In this document: piece by piece, positions 22,438-32,287 of the stretch
Position numbering within the stretch: position 1 is the first letter of the stretch
Layout of the letters: each line of letters begins with the position of its first letter
Origin: Tetragonia tetragonoides
Lineage: Eukaryota; Streptophyta; Magnoliopsida; Caryophyllales; Aizoaceae
DNA length: 64,000 nucleotides
Assembly: GCA_038025085.1 (NCBI GenBank)
Contig: CM076140.1
Span: forward strand, 17,194,001-17,258,000
Reading direction: 5' to 3'
The notes under the pieces: model-generated
Told to the model about the DNA's origin: nothing
What the model saw: only the letters and a program-made list of their open reading frames with translations
Databases searched by the model: none
Translations under genes and position numbers: made by a program

Positions 22438-23985
22438 TGTAGACACCAAAAATTCTGTCTATAATAAGTCCCCGTAAAAACCCGATGGTGAAAGGATTGG
22501 ATTTTGCTCGAACTTGGGTTGCGAGAATAATTGCTCTGATGATTAGCCCAGTTCATTTGAATTAACCATTGAAAGCCTTTTGTACAGGTGATCTAAACCA
22601 GTTGGACTCAATTCATTGGAGTCCAAACTGAGAGATATGCCTCTTTGAACCTAAGGGCCCGAAAGGGAACCCAAACCCATGAGTCAACCCTTGGTCCAAC
22701 AAGGGAGCTCAGTCAATCCCGCGTGGACCCCCTCGGGAAAGCCTGACCCGCACAAAAATCATGTCAGGCGCCTATGCAGGCACACCGCTCTAGGTCCACG
22801 CGGCCACGCTTGGGCTCAAGCGGTGGCCGCTAGGACAAGCGGCTTGACCGCTTGGCCTGCCGGTTTGGCCGCTCGGGGTAGCGGCTTGGCCGCTTGGACT
22901 TTTTCTCGCGGACGGCAAATTTGAGGCCCATTTGATTCTGTGCCAAACCCTGGCAGTTCGCCCTCTTCTATATAAACAAATCTTAGGGTTCAGTTGAAGA
23001 GGTTGGCAGTTTCTCTCTCAAGGTTGGTCTTTTTGGTTAGGAATTTTAGAGAAGTTTGGGCATTCTCTCTCAGCATTCTCTCTCATATTAAAAACCCTAC
23101 ATTATGATTCTACTCCTTCTTTAGGATTAGCCCTAGCACCACAAAATAAACCTTCACACTTCATCAAGAGCATAAATTCAAGCAATATAACCAAATAAGT
23201 TCACTATGAGCATCCAGGTAATCCAACCTGAGGGTTTTCAATAATATTTATTTTGCTTGTTATTACTAACGTTTTTGGGTTATGTGATATGTACATGCAT
23301 GGCGTGTTTCGAGCGAAAGGGCTTGTATTAAGCCTAGTTAATGGATGAATGAATGTTTTAGTTTTGTTATTTATTGCTTTGTTATGAATGAATCATGCTT
23401 TGCTTGTGGATTGGTGGATGAATTATGTACTCGTCCTCTAAATTGCAGGTTTTAGCATTTTTATCGTCTTTTAGAAATAAAAGCATGAAACTTAATAAAT
23501 TGTTAAAAGTGGTCACAATAATAATTCTTGTTCAAACCCATTAGTTAAAACTAGGGATTTGGGAAAATTGAATCTTGTTTGGAACCGTAGCGTTAATAAT
23601 TATATTCAATCGATTAGTAAGGGCAGTTGTTATTAACAGGCGAGTTGGGTGCCTAACACCTTCCTAGCTCGTACCTACGCCCCCGAACTCATTTATGAAG
23701 TCAATTTCCCCAATAGGGATTGGGGTGCACAGGAGTTGAGTTGACGTCTTCCTAGACTATCGACTTGATCTACAAGGTTTCCAAATTACCCTAAAATTTG
23801 GTGGCGACTTCCGAAAATCTTAATCATGTCTTTGGTACATCAATCTCTATGTGCATACACACTAAAAGATTCACGAAATTCGATCACCCAACACGCTCTC
23901 CCAGGCTGTCCGTAAACCCGACCCCCGAAAGGAGGGTAGGGGGAAGGCACGCGGAAAGGAGGGGAGAAAAATACGACAGCCTACA
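22438..23985 (+). repeat. Left LTR of element A (1548 bp)
   Basis: A complete LTR. Promoter-like order: a GC-rich block of AAGCGGCTTGACCGCTTGG-like palindromes at about 22795-22910, a TATA motif CTATATAAAC at 22968-22977, then a CT-rich transcribed leader. The stretch GAGTTGGGTGCCTAACACCT (about 23643-23662) is shared with the LTR of element C, which points to common descent. Confidence 0.88.
22968..22977 (+). promoter_or_regulatory. TATA box in the LTR of element A
   Basis: CTATATAAAC lies about 60 bp after the palindromic GC-rich block and is conserved in the other LTR copy (about 43738-43747). Position and sequence fit an RNA polymerase II promoter that would start the retrotransposon transcript within the LTR. 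Confidence 0.6.
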
Positions 23986-23986
23986 G

Positions 23987-24003
23987 TGGCGACTTCACTG
24001 GGG
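23987..24003 (+). other. Primer-binding site of element A
   Basis: TGGCGACTTCACTGGGG starts one base after the left LTR end. It begins with TGG as expected for pairing with a tRNA CCA tail. The same site with one substitution occurs in element C. Confidence 0.75.
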
Positions 24004-24715
24004 ATATGATTAAGAGGGTGTAACTTGAAAATCGATTCATTATATATATTTTTGCTTGGTTCACTACCTTGAGTGTTCTTATTATTATATCGTGACTTTG
24101 TCATTCATCTATTAATTTGCATTCATGTGCATGCGCTTGCGCGACTTCGAGCTTGTTTTTACAAGTTCAAACCAGTTTTTAGCCAATGGAGTGTGGTGAA
24201 ATGCCTTGGTGAGAATCCACTCGATTCTTCTTTGCCAAGAAACATGGATCCCTCCACCTCATGTATCTTCCTACGCATTCGTCCATTCAACGAGTAGGAT
24301 AACTAGAATGCCTCACATTGTCGCGCGTCCTGTGGATTGTAGTACATTCTTGATCATGAGTACCTTTTGACCAAAACCCTTAAGCCTACCCCATTGCATG
24401 AACTAGAACCAGTGTTTTAGGTTGAAACTCAGTCCCATGTCCATGCTAGATTTGTATTCATTGTTGTGCTGTTTGCCCATATGTGAACGCAATCTTTCCG
24501 TCGTCCTTTTGGTCGTCATAGAATATTAGGTTAGACCCGAATTAGGATCTTTCCCTTTTCTGAGTCTAGATTTTGTCTTAAGATCGAGTCTAGAATCTTT
24601 ATTTTTAGGAAATAATATCCTTGAATGTTCTATATGATGCTCGTTATATTAGGAAAGATTTGGTTGTTATATTCTTTCCTCTTATTTAGGTAAAGAGTCT
24701 AGGTTAAACGATCTC

Positions 24716-25060
24716 GATAATATCTCTCCCCTCCCCTTTTAGTCAAGAGTATAATATCTTTTGCTTTATCCCATATTGAGTCGAGATAATATCTCTCCCC
24801 TCCCCTTTTAGTCAAGAGTATAATATCCTTTGCTTTATCCCATATTGAGTCCAGATAATATCTCCCCCCTTTCCTTTTAGTCAAGAGTATAATATCTTTT
24901 GCTTTCTCCCATATTGTCTCGAGATAATATCTCTCCCCTTTCCTTTTAGTCAAGAGTATAATATCTTTTGCTTTATCACATATTGAGTCGAGATAATATC
25001 TCTCCCCTTTCATCTTAGTCAAGAGTATGATATCTTTTGTCTTTCTTTTCCTGTGTCGAG
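24716..25060. repeat. 69-bp tandem repeat array, about five copies
   Basis: Units beginning GATAATATCTCTCCCCT and containing AGTCAAGAGTATAATATC start at 24716, 24785, 24854, 24923 and 24992, an exact 69-bp period. Because 69 is divisible by three, the minus strand stays open (24699-25022) and would read as 23-residue repeats, but the array lies in the untranslated leader of element A and has no other sign of coding. Confidence 0.88.
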
Positions 25061-25255
25061 ATCTTTTGACCTAAACCCGTTACTTAGTCCCCAATTTCTT
25101 TTCTAATCGATGCTTTCATAGATGCATGGAGATAGGACATTTGAAGAATAAGTGCTCCATTGATTCAGAATCAGCTTTACACAAAGCACAACGGTTAACG
25201 ATAATCATCCCACGCCTGATGAGGTTATCAGTAGTAGGAAGAGCATTATGCATAG

Positions 25256-28237
25256 TCATTGTAGCCATATGTGAGTGCCTGGGGAGAGATGTTGTATCCC
25301 AAATAGCTCTATACCAGTAACAAGGTTGTCTTTCCCACGCCAGAAATCATATGCAACTCTGACCACAAGTTTGTCATTTTTGCTCCATGCAATCAGATTA
25401 TTTTTGCATTGCTGAATGGACCATGCCTTCATAATTAATTCATCACGCAACTTCAATTTGCTTCCAAGCCCACGAACTCCCTTGCTTGCCATCACAGGAC
25501 CAAAAATCAGCATACCTGAGATAGTATTTCTGAATCCATTCAACCCAAATGGATTTCTATTGAGATTCTAGCTTCATATCCATTTCAAAGCAAGAGCTTT
25601 GTTCCAACCCAAAGCTTCTTTAATATTGAACCCACCATTCTTTTTGCTTTGGCATACAGAGTCCCAGCACCTGAAGGTGAGGCGTCCCCCTTCCTCCTTG
25701 TAGCCCCATAGAAATGCACGACAGAGTTTCTCAACTTGTTTAAGAATAGTGCGAGGAAGCATGGACGCTGAGCACCAAAAATTCTGACGGCCAAAGATCA
25801 CCGAGTTGAGTAGCTGAGTTTTACCCCCATATGAAAAGAAATTGTTAGCCCAGTGGTTGAGATTCTTCTCGATCTTTTCAAGGAGAGGTTTGAACATGTT
25901 CACATAGAGTCTACACGAGTGAAGAGGGAGACCAAGATACCTGAAAGGCATATCCCCCTCAATGAATCTAGTGCTCTCAAGATAGCTTCTTTGATATGGC
26001 TTTTAATACCCCCACAGTAGATATTAGATTTTTGCGGATTAGCTTCCAGCCCAGAAAATCTAGCAAACTGATTAAGGCACTTGACAGCTGCTTCCACAGA
26101 ATTTTGGTCTCCTTTGGAAAAAATGAGCAGATCATAAGTGAAACACAGATATTTAATAGCAATTCTGGAACACTTAGGATGCCAGCTAATAACTTTTTCT
26201 GTAGCTTTCTTACGAAGCATTCTCGACATCACCTCCATGCATAGCACAAATAAGTTAGGAGAAATCGGATCGCCTTGTCTAAGACCCCTTTTCCCCTCAA
26301 AATACCCGTGAGGGGATCCATTAACAACAATGGAGAATCTAGAGGAGGAGATACAAGAGATAATCCAATTAACAAATATCTCAAGGAAGCCAAAACAGTG
26401 GAGTGCATGTTCCAGGAAGTCCCAGCTAAGCGTGTCATAAGCTTTCCGAATGGCAACTTTAATAATAGCTCGTGGCGAAATATTCTGTCTACCATACTGG
26501 CTAGCATGCTCATGAGCTAGAGCAACATTATCAAACAAACTCCTCCCTTTTATAAAGGCTGACTGCTCCTTGCCAACCAATATGTCAAGGGCACGCTGGA
26601 TTCTTGCAGATAGGATCTTAGAGATGGCCTTGTAGAGGACTCCACAACATGCTATAGGTCTATACTGCGTCACATTATCAGGGATGTTGCATTTAGGTAC
26701 TAAGGTGATGAAAGTAGAGTTTATTTGCTTGAGGATTCTCCCAGTAGTGAAGAAATCCCTAATACCACAGCATACCTCCTCCCCAAGAATACCCCAAGCT
26801 CTTTTAAAAAAGCAAGAAGAGTAACCATTCGGGCCAGGACTCTTATCATCAGGTATAGAGAAAATAGCCTGCTTAACTTCTTCATTACTCATAGGGCAAA
26901 TAAGCTGGCTTTTCATCTCATCAGGAAGCACCACACCCTCCGTGATAATACTATCATCAAACCTGTCAACAGTCCCCTTAGAGCCCAGGAGACTCTGGTA
27001 GAATCACACTAAAGCAACACTAATACCCTCCTTGTTATTCTGCAGGACTCCATCTTTATCTTTCACACTACTTATGGCCCCCCGAGCTCTCTTCTCAGCA
27101 ACTTTAGCGTGAAAATACTTAATATTTTCATCACTAAGAAACATCATGAATCTTGGCCTTTTGAGTATTAAAACTCATCTTAGCTCTCTTAAGCTTCAAG
27201 TATTTATCTTTCATAACCTTCTCTTGCTGAATCTTGCTATTATTAGAGATCTCCTTCTGAATTTCTTTCTGAATGCTAAACCAGTTATTCTGAGCCTGAG
27301 TAACTTTCTCAGAAATATCAGTGTACTCCTCTCTATGCACTTTCTTGAGCTCATGTTTGAGGAGCTTGAATTTACTAACTACCTGAAACATTTTGCAACC
27401 ATAGACAGATCTACTCCAGACCTTACTGACCAAAGCCAAGAATTTTGGATCCTCAGCCCAAAGGTTAAGGAAACAAAAACTTTTAAGATCATAGCTATTA
27501 TCATTAGCTATAGTCAACAGAGCAGGGGAGTAGTCTGAGACCCCAGCAGGCATGAATTCCACACTAGTTCTTTTATTCTGAAGAAACCATTGTCCATTCC
27601 CCATCACACGATTAAGCTTGGACCAAACCCGATCAATATTTTCCTGGTTGTTTCTCCAAGTAAACAAACAGCCAGTAGCCTGCACATCACATAACCCTAT
27701 AGCACTCACACTGCCAGAAAAGTTTTCAATATCTCTATCAACTGGAGGAGAGTTACTAATTCTTTCTTCAGTTTCAAGAACCACATTGAAATCACCCAAC
27801 AAAACCCAAGGGCCAGTAACAAGACTACTGAAATGCATGAGCTCATCCCACAGTCCCCTTCTCATCTCTGCATCATTTGAAGCATAAACAAAGGAGGCAT
27901 GACAAGTGTAGTTATCAGTGTTGCTAGTAACCCTGCAATGAATTGCTTGAGAGGAGATAGCAATCACCTGGACATGAACAGTCCCTAGGTTCCAACAGAC
28001 CCAAATATGCCCATTGTAGTGGCTACAATAGTTATTACAAACTTCAAATCTCCTAAATCTTCTCTTTATAATACCCTCAAACTTATTTTGCTTAACCCGA
28101 GTCTCCAGTAAGGCTCCAACATCCACTTTATTTTTCAGCAGAAACCCCAAGGTTTCCTGCTGTTTCAGGGGCTCATTGAGGCCCCTGATGTTCCAAGAGG
28201 ACATGATCATCCTGTATCCTGAGGGAATATCCCCCAT
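25256..28237 (-). pseudogene. LINE-2 ORF2: endonuclease and reverse transcriptase
   Basis: The endonuclease (28237-27134) starts with SSWNIRGLNEPLKQQETLGF, has LLETRVKQN, GPWVLLGDFNVVLETEERI and ends with GVSDYSPALLTI, a near-complete APE-like domain. RT follows at 26934-25900: KSPGPNGYSSCFFKRAW, KEQSAFIKGRSLFDNVALAHE, KRGLRQGDPISPNLF. The catalytic FADD box is altered to FTYD (26131-26142), removing the first aspartate. Later segments (25951-25574, 25543-25256) cover the thumb, RAFLWGYKE and the start of zf-RVT. Several frame breaks plus the mutated active site mean it is inactive. Of the three nested LINEs it keeps the longest frames. Confidence 0.88.
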
Positions 28238-28269
28238 GTCTCATCTCTGTCCAACTCAACCATGTATTT

Positions 28270-29771
28270 TCATATCGCCTCCTCAAAACTGAAATCACCT
28301 ATATCAGGTCCAGGGATCAATGTTGAGAATCTATTCTGCTGCACCACAACATCAGAAGTAGAAGCAAGCCCTCCCCTACTCCCCTTCTTGCTAGTAGATC
28401 TTCTGGTAACAAGAGTAAAATCCTCTTCAGTGTTCATATTGTTGTTAGGACACTCAACACCAATTTCAACTACAGTTGAAGGGATTACAGGGGTGTTGGC
28501 CTGCCCCTGTGTAGTCTCTGCAATAATGCCATTGCTATAAACAACAGCAGCCACCTGAGTAGGAACAACAGGATCCTTGTTGATAGGCGCCCACTTAGCC
28601 ACCTTGTTGCAGTGCTTTTCTTCATGCCCTATTGTTTAACAACCATGACAAAAATAGGGGACCCACTCATAGTCAACCATTTGAGTGATCCTACCTCAAT
28701 AAGGTGTGTACATGAATAGTTCATCAGGCAATTCCTTGGCAATATCCACTTCTATGAGTAGCCTAGCAAACCCTATTTTGCTCCTTAGTAGTGGTAACCT
28801 TATCTGCATATAAGGGTTTTCCAATCTTACTAGCAAGCTTGCTTAGAGCCCTCATAAACCAAAAATAAGGATCCAAATTTGGTAGAGTGACCCAAACTAG
28901 AACCCTACTAATGGTTTCCATCTCTACAGAGAAAGTGGGTGTCCATTTCTTGAGAATAAGTGTGCATCTTCCCACAGCCCAGGGACCCCCGAACAACACA
29001 GTATCTCAATCCTCCTCATTGTCAAATCTGTACAGGAACCAGCATTTCTTGTAGTAAAGCACAGTAGGCAGGGCAACATGGTTCCAGTTCTTGTTAACAT
29101 ACCCCTCCATTTTATCCTATTTAACTTGTTCCCCAATAACATACCCAACTAATGAAGTTTTCCAGTAATCAATTTCCTCAAGAACATCATATTCATCTAT
29201 CTCTATTATGTCAGATGCAGCACATTCAGAAAAAAATTCAAGTTCCATACCCTTTTGACTAGGACCCTTCCCCTTTTTAGCCCAATTTTTCCATTCCTTT
29301 CTGGTTACCCTTATCAATAACAGGTATACTATTATCAACAACAGCATGAATAGTAGTGTCAATTACAAGAATTTCTTCAATACCAGGATTACTAATGGCT
29401 GCAACATCCAAATTAGGGTTTACCTCAAAATTAACAATCAAATCATGAATACAATCACTCTTATCACCCGAAAATCCCAGATGTTCCAATTCAGAATCAA
29501 CACAACAATTCACACAGGGAAGAGGATCAGGATTACCTGAACTTCGAAAACTGGCCTCCGCCATAGCTGAATTCACCATAGCTGGGTTCAAGAAGTCACC
29601 AAGAACCAGAGGAGATAATGGAGAAGACAACCTCTCAGGTTCAATTGTCTCACCATCCATGTTCTCACACACAACATCTTTCTTCTTGGGGGGACGACCA
29701 TGCTTAGCACCTTTTGTAGCACCTTTCATGGCAGATGGGGTGGAGGATAAGAGAATCGCCTTATCTTGCAC
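28270..29771 (-). pseudogene. LINE-2 ORF1 (DUF4283 / zinc-knuckle nucleic-acid-binding protein)
   Basis: The N-terminal frame (29771-29277) begins MQDKAILLSST and includes a basic KHGRPPKKKD stretch. The middle part carries a DUF4283-like region (LTMRRIEILCCSGVPGLWED, then LPNLDPYFWFMRALSKLASKIGKPLYAD at about 28900-28790). A CCHC knuckle (YFCHGC, GHEEKHC) at about 28660-28600 is broken by an in-frame TAA. In plant L1 elements ORF1 binds the element RNA. The reading frame is interrupted at least four times. Confidence 0.7.
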
Positions 29772-29955
29772 ACCTTAGAGCTTCAACCCAGCTCAGACCG
29801 CCTTTAATGTGTGAATAATTGCCTTTCGTATCGTACATTTTTATTGTTTATCTTTAACTAATTGTCACCTCACTCAGTTTCCCTGATTTATTGCAGGTAT
29901 TGGCACAAGAATACTTTGCTTCGCTCTATTCGAGCTCGGCCAAAGTAGGGACTTC

Positions 29956-30064
29956 TGTAGACACCATAAATTGTGTCTATAATAAGTCCCCGTAAAAACC
30001 CGATGATGAAAGGATTGGATTTTGCTCGAACTTGGATTGCGAGAATAATTACTCTGATGATTAG
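29956..30064 (+). repeat. Right LTR of element A, first segment
   Basis: The first 109 bp of the right LTR (TGTAGACACCATAAATTG...) up to ATTAG, where element B is inserted. It continues at 43314 after B. A purine tract (AAAGTAGGGACTTC) directly precedes it. Confidence 0.85.
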
Positions 30065-31471
30065 TGATATGATCATAATATGCTATATTTATATCCATTA
30101 ATATTTAGTATTTTATACTTATATTGTTCCTAAATATATTCATTACACTTATTTTATGGTATAGGTACATTTTGAAGACATTCGGAACAAAATAAGCAAA
30201 AATCACTATTTTGGGCAGTTTCATAGCTGATGGTGATCTGGCCATAATTCTCTCGTCCAATGTGATAAAAATGTGATTCAAGTTGCTGTACAAAGATGAG
30301 AAATAATTCCACTAACCATTCCGAGGTTAAAATGAAATCATGTTCCAAGGCGAAGTCGTTTTTGCTAAGGAATAACAAGAAGAATTGTTCCACAAAACTG
30401 TATTTTATCTCACTTGGAAACTTAAATCATCATATATGGTTTTTGAGCTAGGATATTATATTGGTTGCAAGAGTTATAAATTACCCAACATTCGTTGGCA
30501 TTTCAACTGCTCCAGGAATAAAAGAAATAGAGAATTTCTTCCCACATTTCCAGGAATGGCAACCTAGTAAACTAACTTTTCCTATTATAGGAAGAGCAAT
30601 TGAAACTAAAAAAAATAATGCCTAGAGATTGTTGGAGGGAGAGAGAGATATTATTACTGAAAAGAAGAAAAGAAAGCTATCAAATTCACAGTCTTCTTTT
30701 GTGTACATGTATATGAATAACTAAACCCTTTATCTTGGTTGAAGGAAACTGAAGCCTCGGAATTAATAAAACTGTGAGATTGTCTTGTTCTTAATAATTC
30801 TTTTTTGTGCATGAATATTGATTGTTGTTCTATGGTTATTTTTATGATTATATATTTTAATTGCTTAGACAGCCGCTTGGTTTATTAACTTGTATAATCT
30901 ACTGCTAGATTATATATTAAGTCCATAATTGCTTAATCCTTATAATCTGTGAAGCAACTAAGATTTAATTGTTAGCTGTTAACTATTAGATTTTAGGGAG
31001 AACTCTCGACTTGATTATACGCAAACTGTCGTTGTTTGTGTAGTCTTGTTCTATCAATTTTTCTATTATTGCTTTAATCTGCTATCAAATTAAACCGAAA
31101 GTGTAGTTCTTAGGTTGTTTAATAGTAAGGGTTAATTAAACTGCTGTTACTATGAATAAGGAGATACAATAATTTATATTCCACGATAGATATTTATTGC
31201 ATAATAAGTTATATCAGTATCGATGATCAGTTATAATTCCGAAGGTGGATGTTGACTTTAACCAAGGTTTGTCTCTCTTTGATATTCATTACTCATAATT
31301 TCTTTTATTTGTTTTCATTAAATTTGGTTCAATCAAACCCCCCAGTACTATTACTTAATCAACACATTATTAATTAATTTAATCACCATTCTCTGTGGTT
31401 CGACCCTTACTCACCACTATTGCTAAGTAGTAGAGTCAGGTATTATTTTTGGTAGCGCTCGGCACGCATCA
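30065..31471 (+). repeat. Left LTR of element B (1407 bp)
   Basis: Direct repeat of 41894-43313. It is flanked on the left by ATTAG, as expected, but also on the right by ATTAG followed by element A LTR sequence, which is abnormal (see 31472-31553). Confidence 0.88.
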
Positions 31472-31553
31472 ATTAGACCCCCTCGGAAAAGCCTCCCCCG
31501 CACGAAAATCATGTCAGGTGCCTATGCAGATACACCGCTCCAAGTCCACTACA
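31472..31553 (+). repeat. Misplaced fragment of element A LTR where B's primer-binding site should be
   Basis: After the left LTR of B the sequence reads ATTAG and then ACCCCCTCGGAAAAGCC through CTCCAAGTCCA, matching element A's LTR at about 43496-43573 (and 22721-22798). About 180 bp of A's LTR between ATTAG and ACCCCC is absent. No primer-binding site is present. After CCAAGTCCA the sequence turns into B's leader and gag. The 5' junction has therefore been rewritten by recombination or gene conversion. Confidence 0.75.
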
Positions 31554-31641
31554 TCAGGAAACGGTTCCATTAGTGGGAAATTTTGAAGAAGATTTATTCC
31601 TTGACCTTTTGTTTCTTACTAATATCGAAAAAGAAGAAGAA

Positions 31642-32287
31642 ATGGCTAGACCTTTGACTTTGAAGGAGCTAGCTACCCCAAACTTGGAACAACAACCACT
31701 TTGCCTTCCCTGAGTTGGAGGAGGGTACTACTTTTGAGCTTAAATCCGGACTAATCCATTTATTACCTAGTTTCCATGGTCTTGCAGGAGAGGATCCACA
31801 TAAGCATTTGAAGGAGTTCCATATAGTATGTACTAGCATGAAACCACCTACGATAACAGAAGAACAAATAAAGCTTAGAGCTTTTCCCTTCTCATTGAAG
31901 GGAGAGTCAAAAGAGTGGCTCTTCTATTTACCATCAGGAGCCATTACTACATGGAACAATTTGAAAAAGTTGTTCCTTGAGAGATACTTCCCCACCCACA
32001 GAGCGGCAAATATGAGAAAAGATATATCTGGGGCAAAGCAACTTGTAGGAGAGTCTATGTATGAGTACTGGGAGCGTTTCAAGAAACTCTTGATAGCTTG
32101 CCCAGATCATCAGGTCAAGGATCAGCTCCTAATACAATATTTCTATGAAGGACTTATACCGTCAGAGAGAAATTTGGTGGATGCAGCTAGCGGTGGAGCC
32201 CTCGTCGACAAAACAATCGTTGAAGCATGGAAATTATTGGAGAACATGGCCGCAAATTCCCAACAATTTGGAATTAGAAATGATGTT
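31642..32287 (+). pseudogene. gag of element B, 5' part
   Basis: The original start is probably the ATG at 31642 (MARPLTLKELATPN). That frame hits TGA after 23 codons through a small indel, and gag continues in another frame at 31715 with ELKSGLIHLLPSFHGLAGED, KHLKEFHIVC, ESKEWLFYLPSGAITTWNNL and LFLERYFPTHRAANMR, the conserved Athila/Tat-type capsid region. It stops at 32287 where LINE-3 is inserted. Gag would form the cytoplasmic particle; this copy is broken. Confidence 0.85.

Larger units (their letters stand above)
25113..29800 (-). mobile_element. LINE-2, L1-type, inside element A, missing its 3' end
   Basis: Minus-strand LINE with ORF1 (29771 to about 28270) and ORF2 (28237 to about 25120). 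The 3' end stops inside the zf-RVT region (RCALCKADSESMEHLFFKC at about 25190-25135) without 3' UTR or poly-A tail, and I found no target duplication. Normal LINE insertion truncates the 5' end, so the 3' end was probably lost by deletion or the piece was captured. Ends are approximate. Confidence 0.75.

Noticed and set aside
22679..22924. 81-residue frame rich in Ala, Gly and Arg
   Set aside because: Arises from the GC-rich palindromic block in the LTR promoter.
23871..24104. Repeated short frames near the LTR A end (also 44605-44994)
   Set aside because: Shared by LTR copies and cross the LTR boundary; no protein family resemblance.
24716..25060. Second regularly spaced repeat array considered as CRISPR or satellite gene
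   Set aside because: A 69-bp head-to-tail repeat without spacers in the leader of element A.
30105..30393. Minus-strand frames in the LTR of element B (also at 41934-42122)
   Set aside because: Conserved only because the LTR is duplicated; reading is antisense to the element and has no domain.
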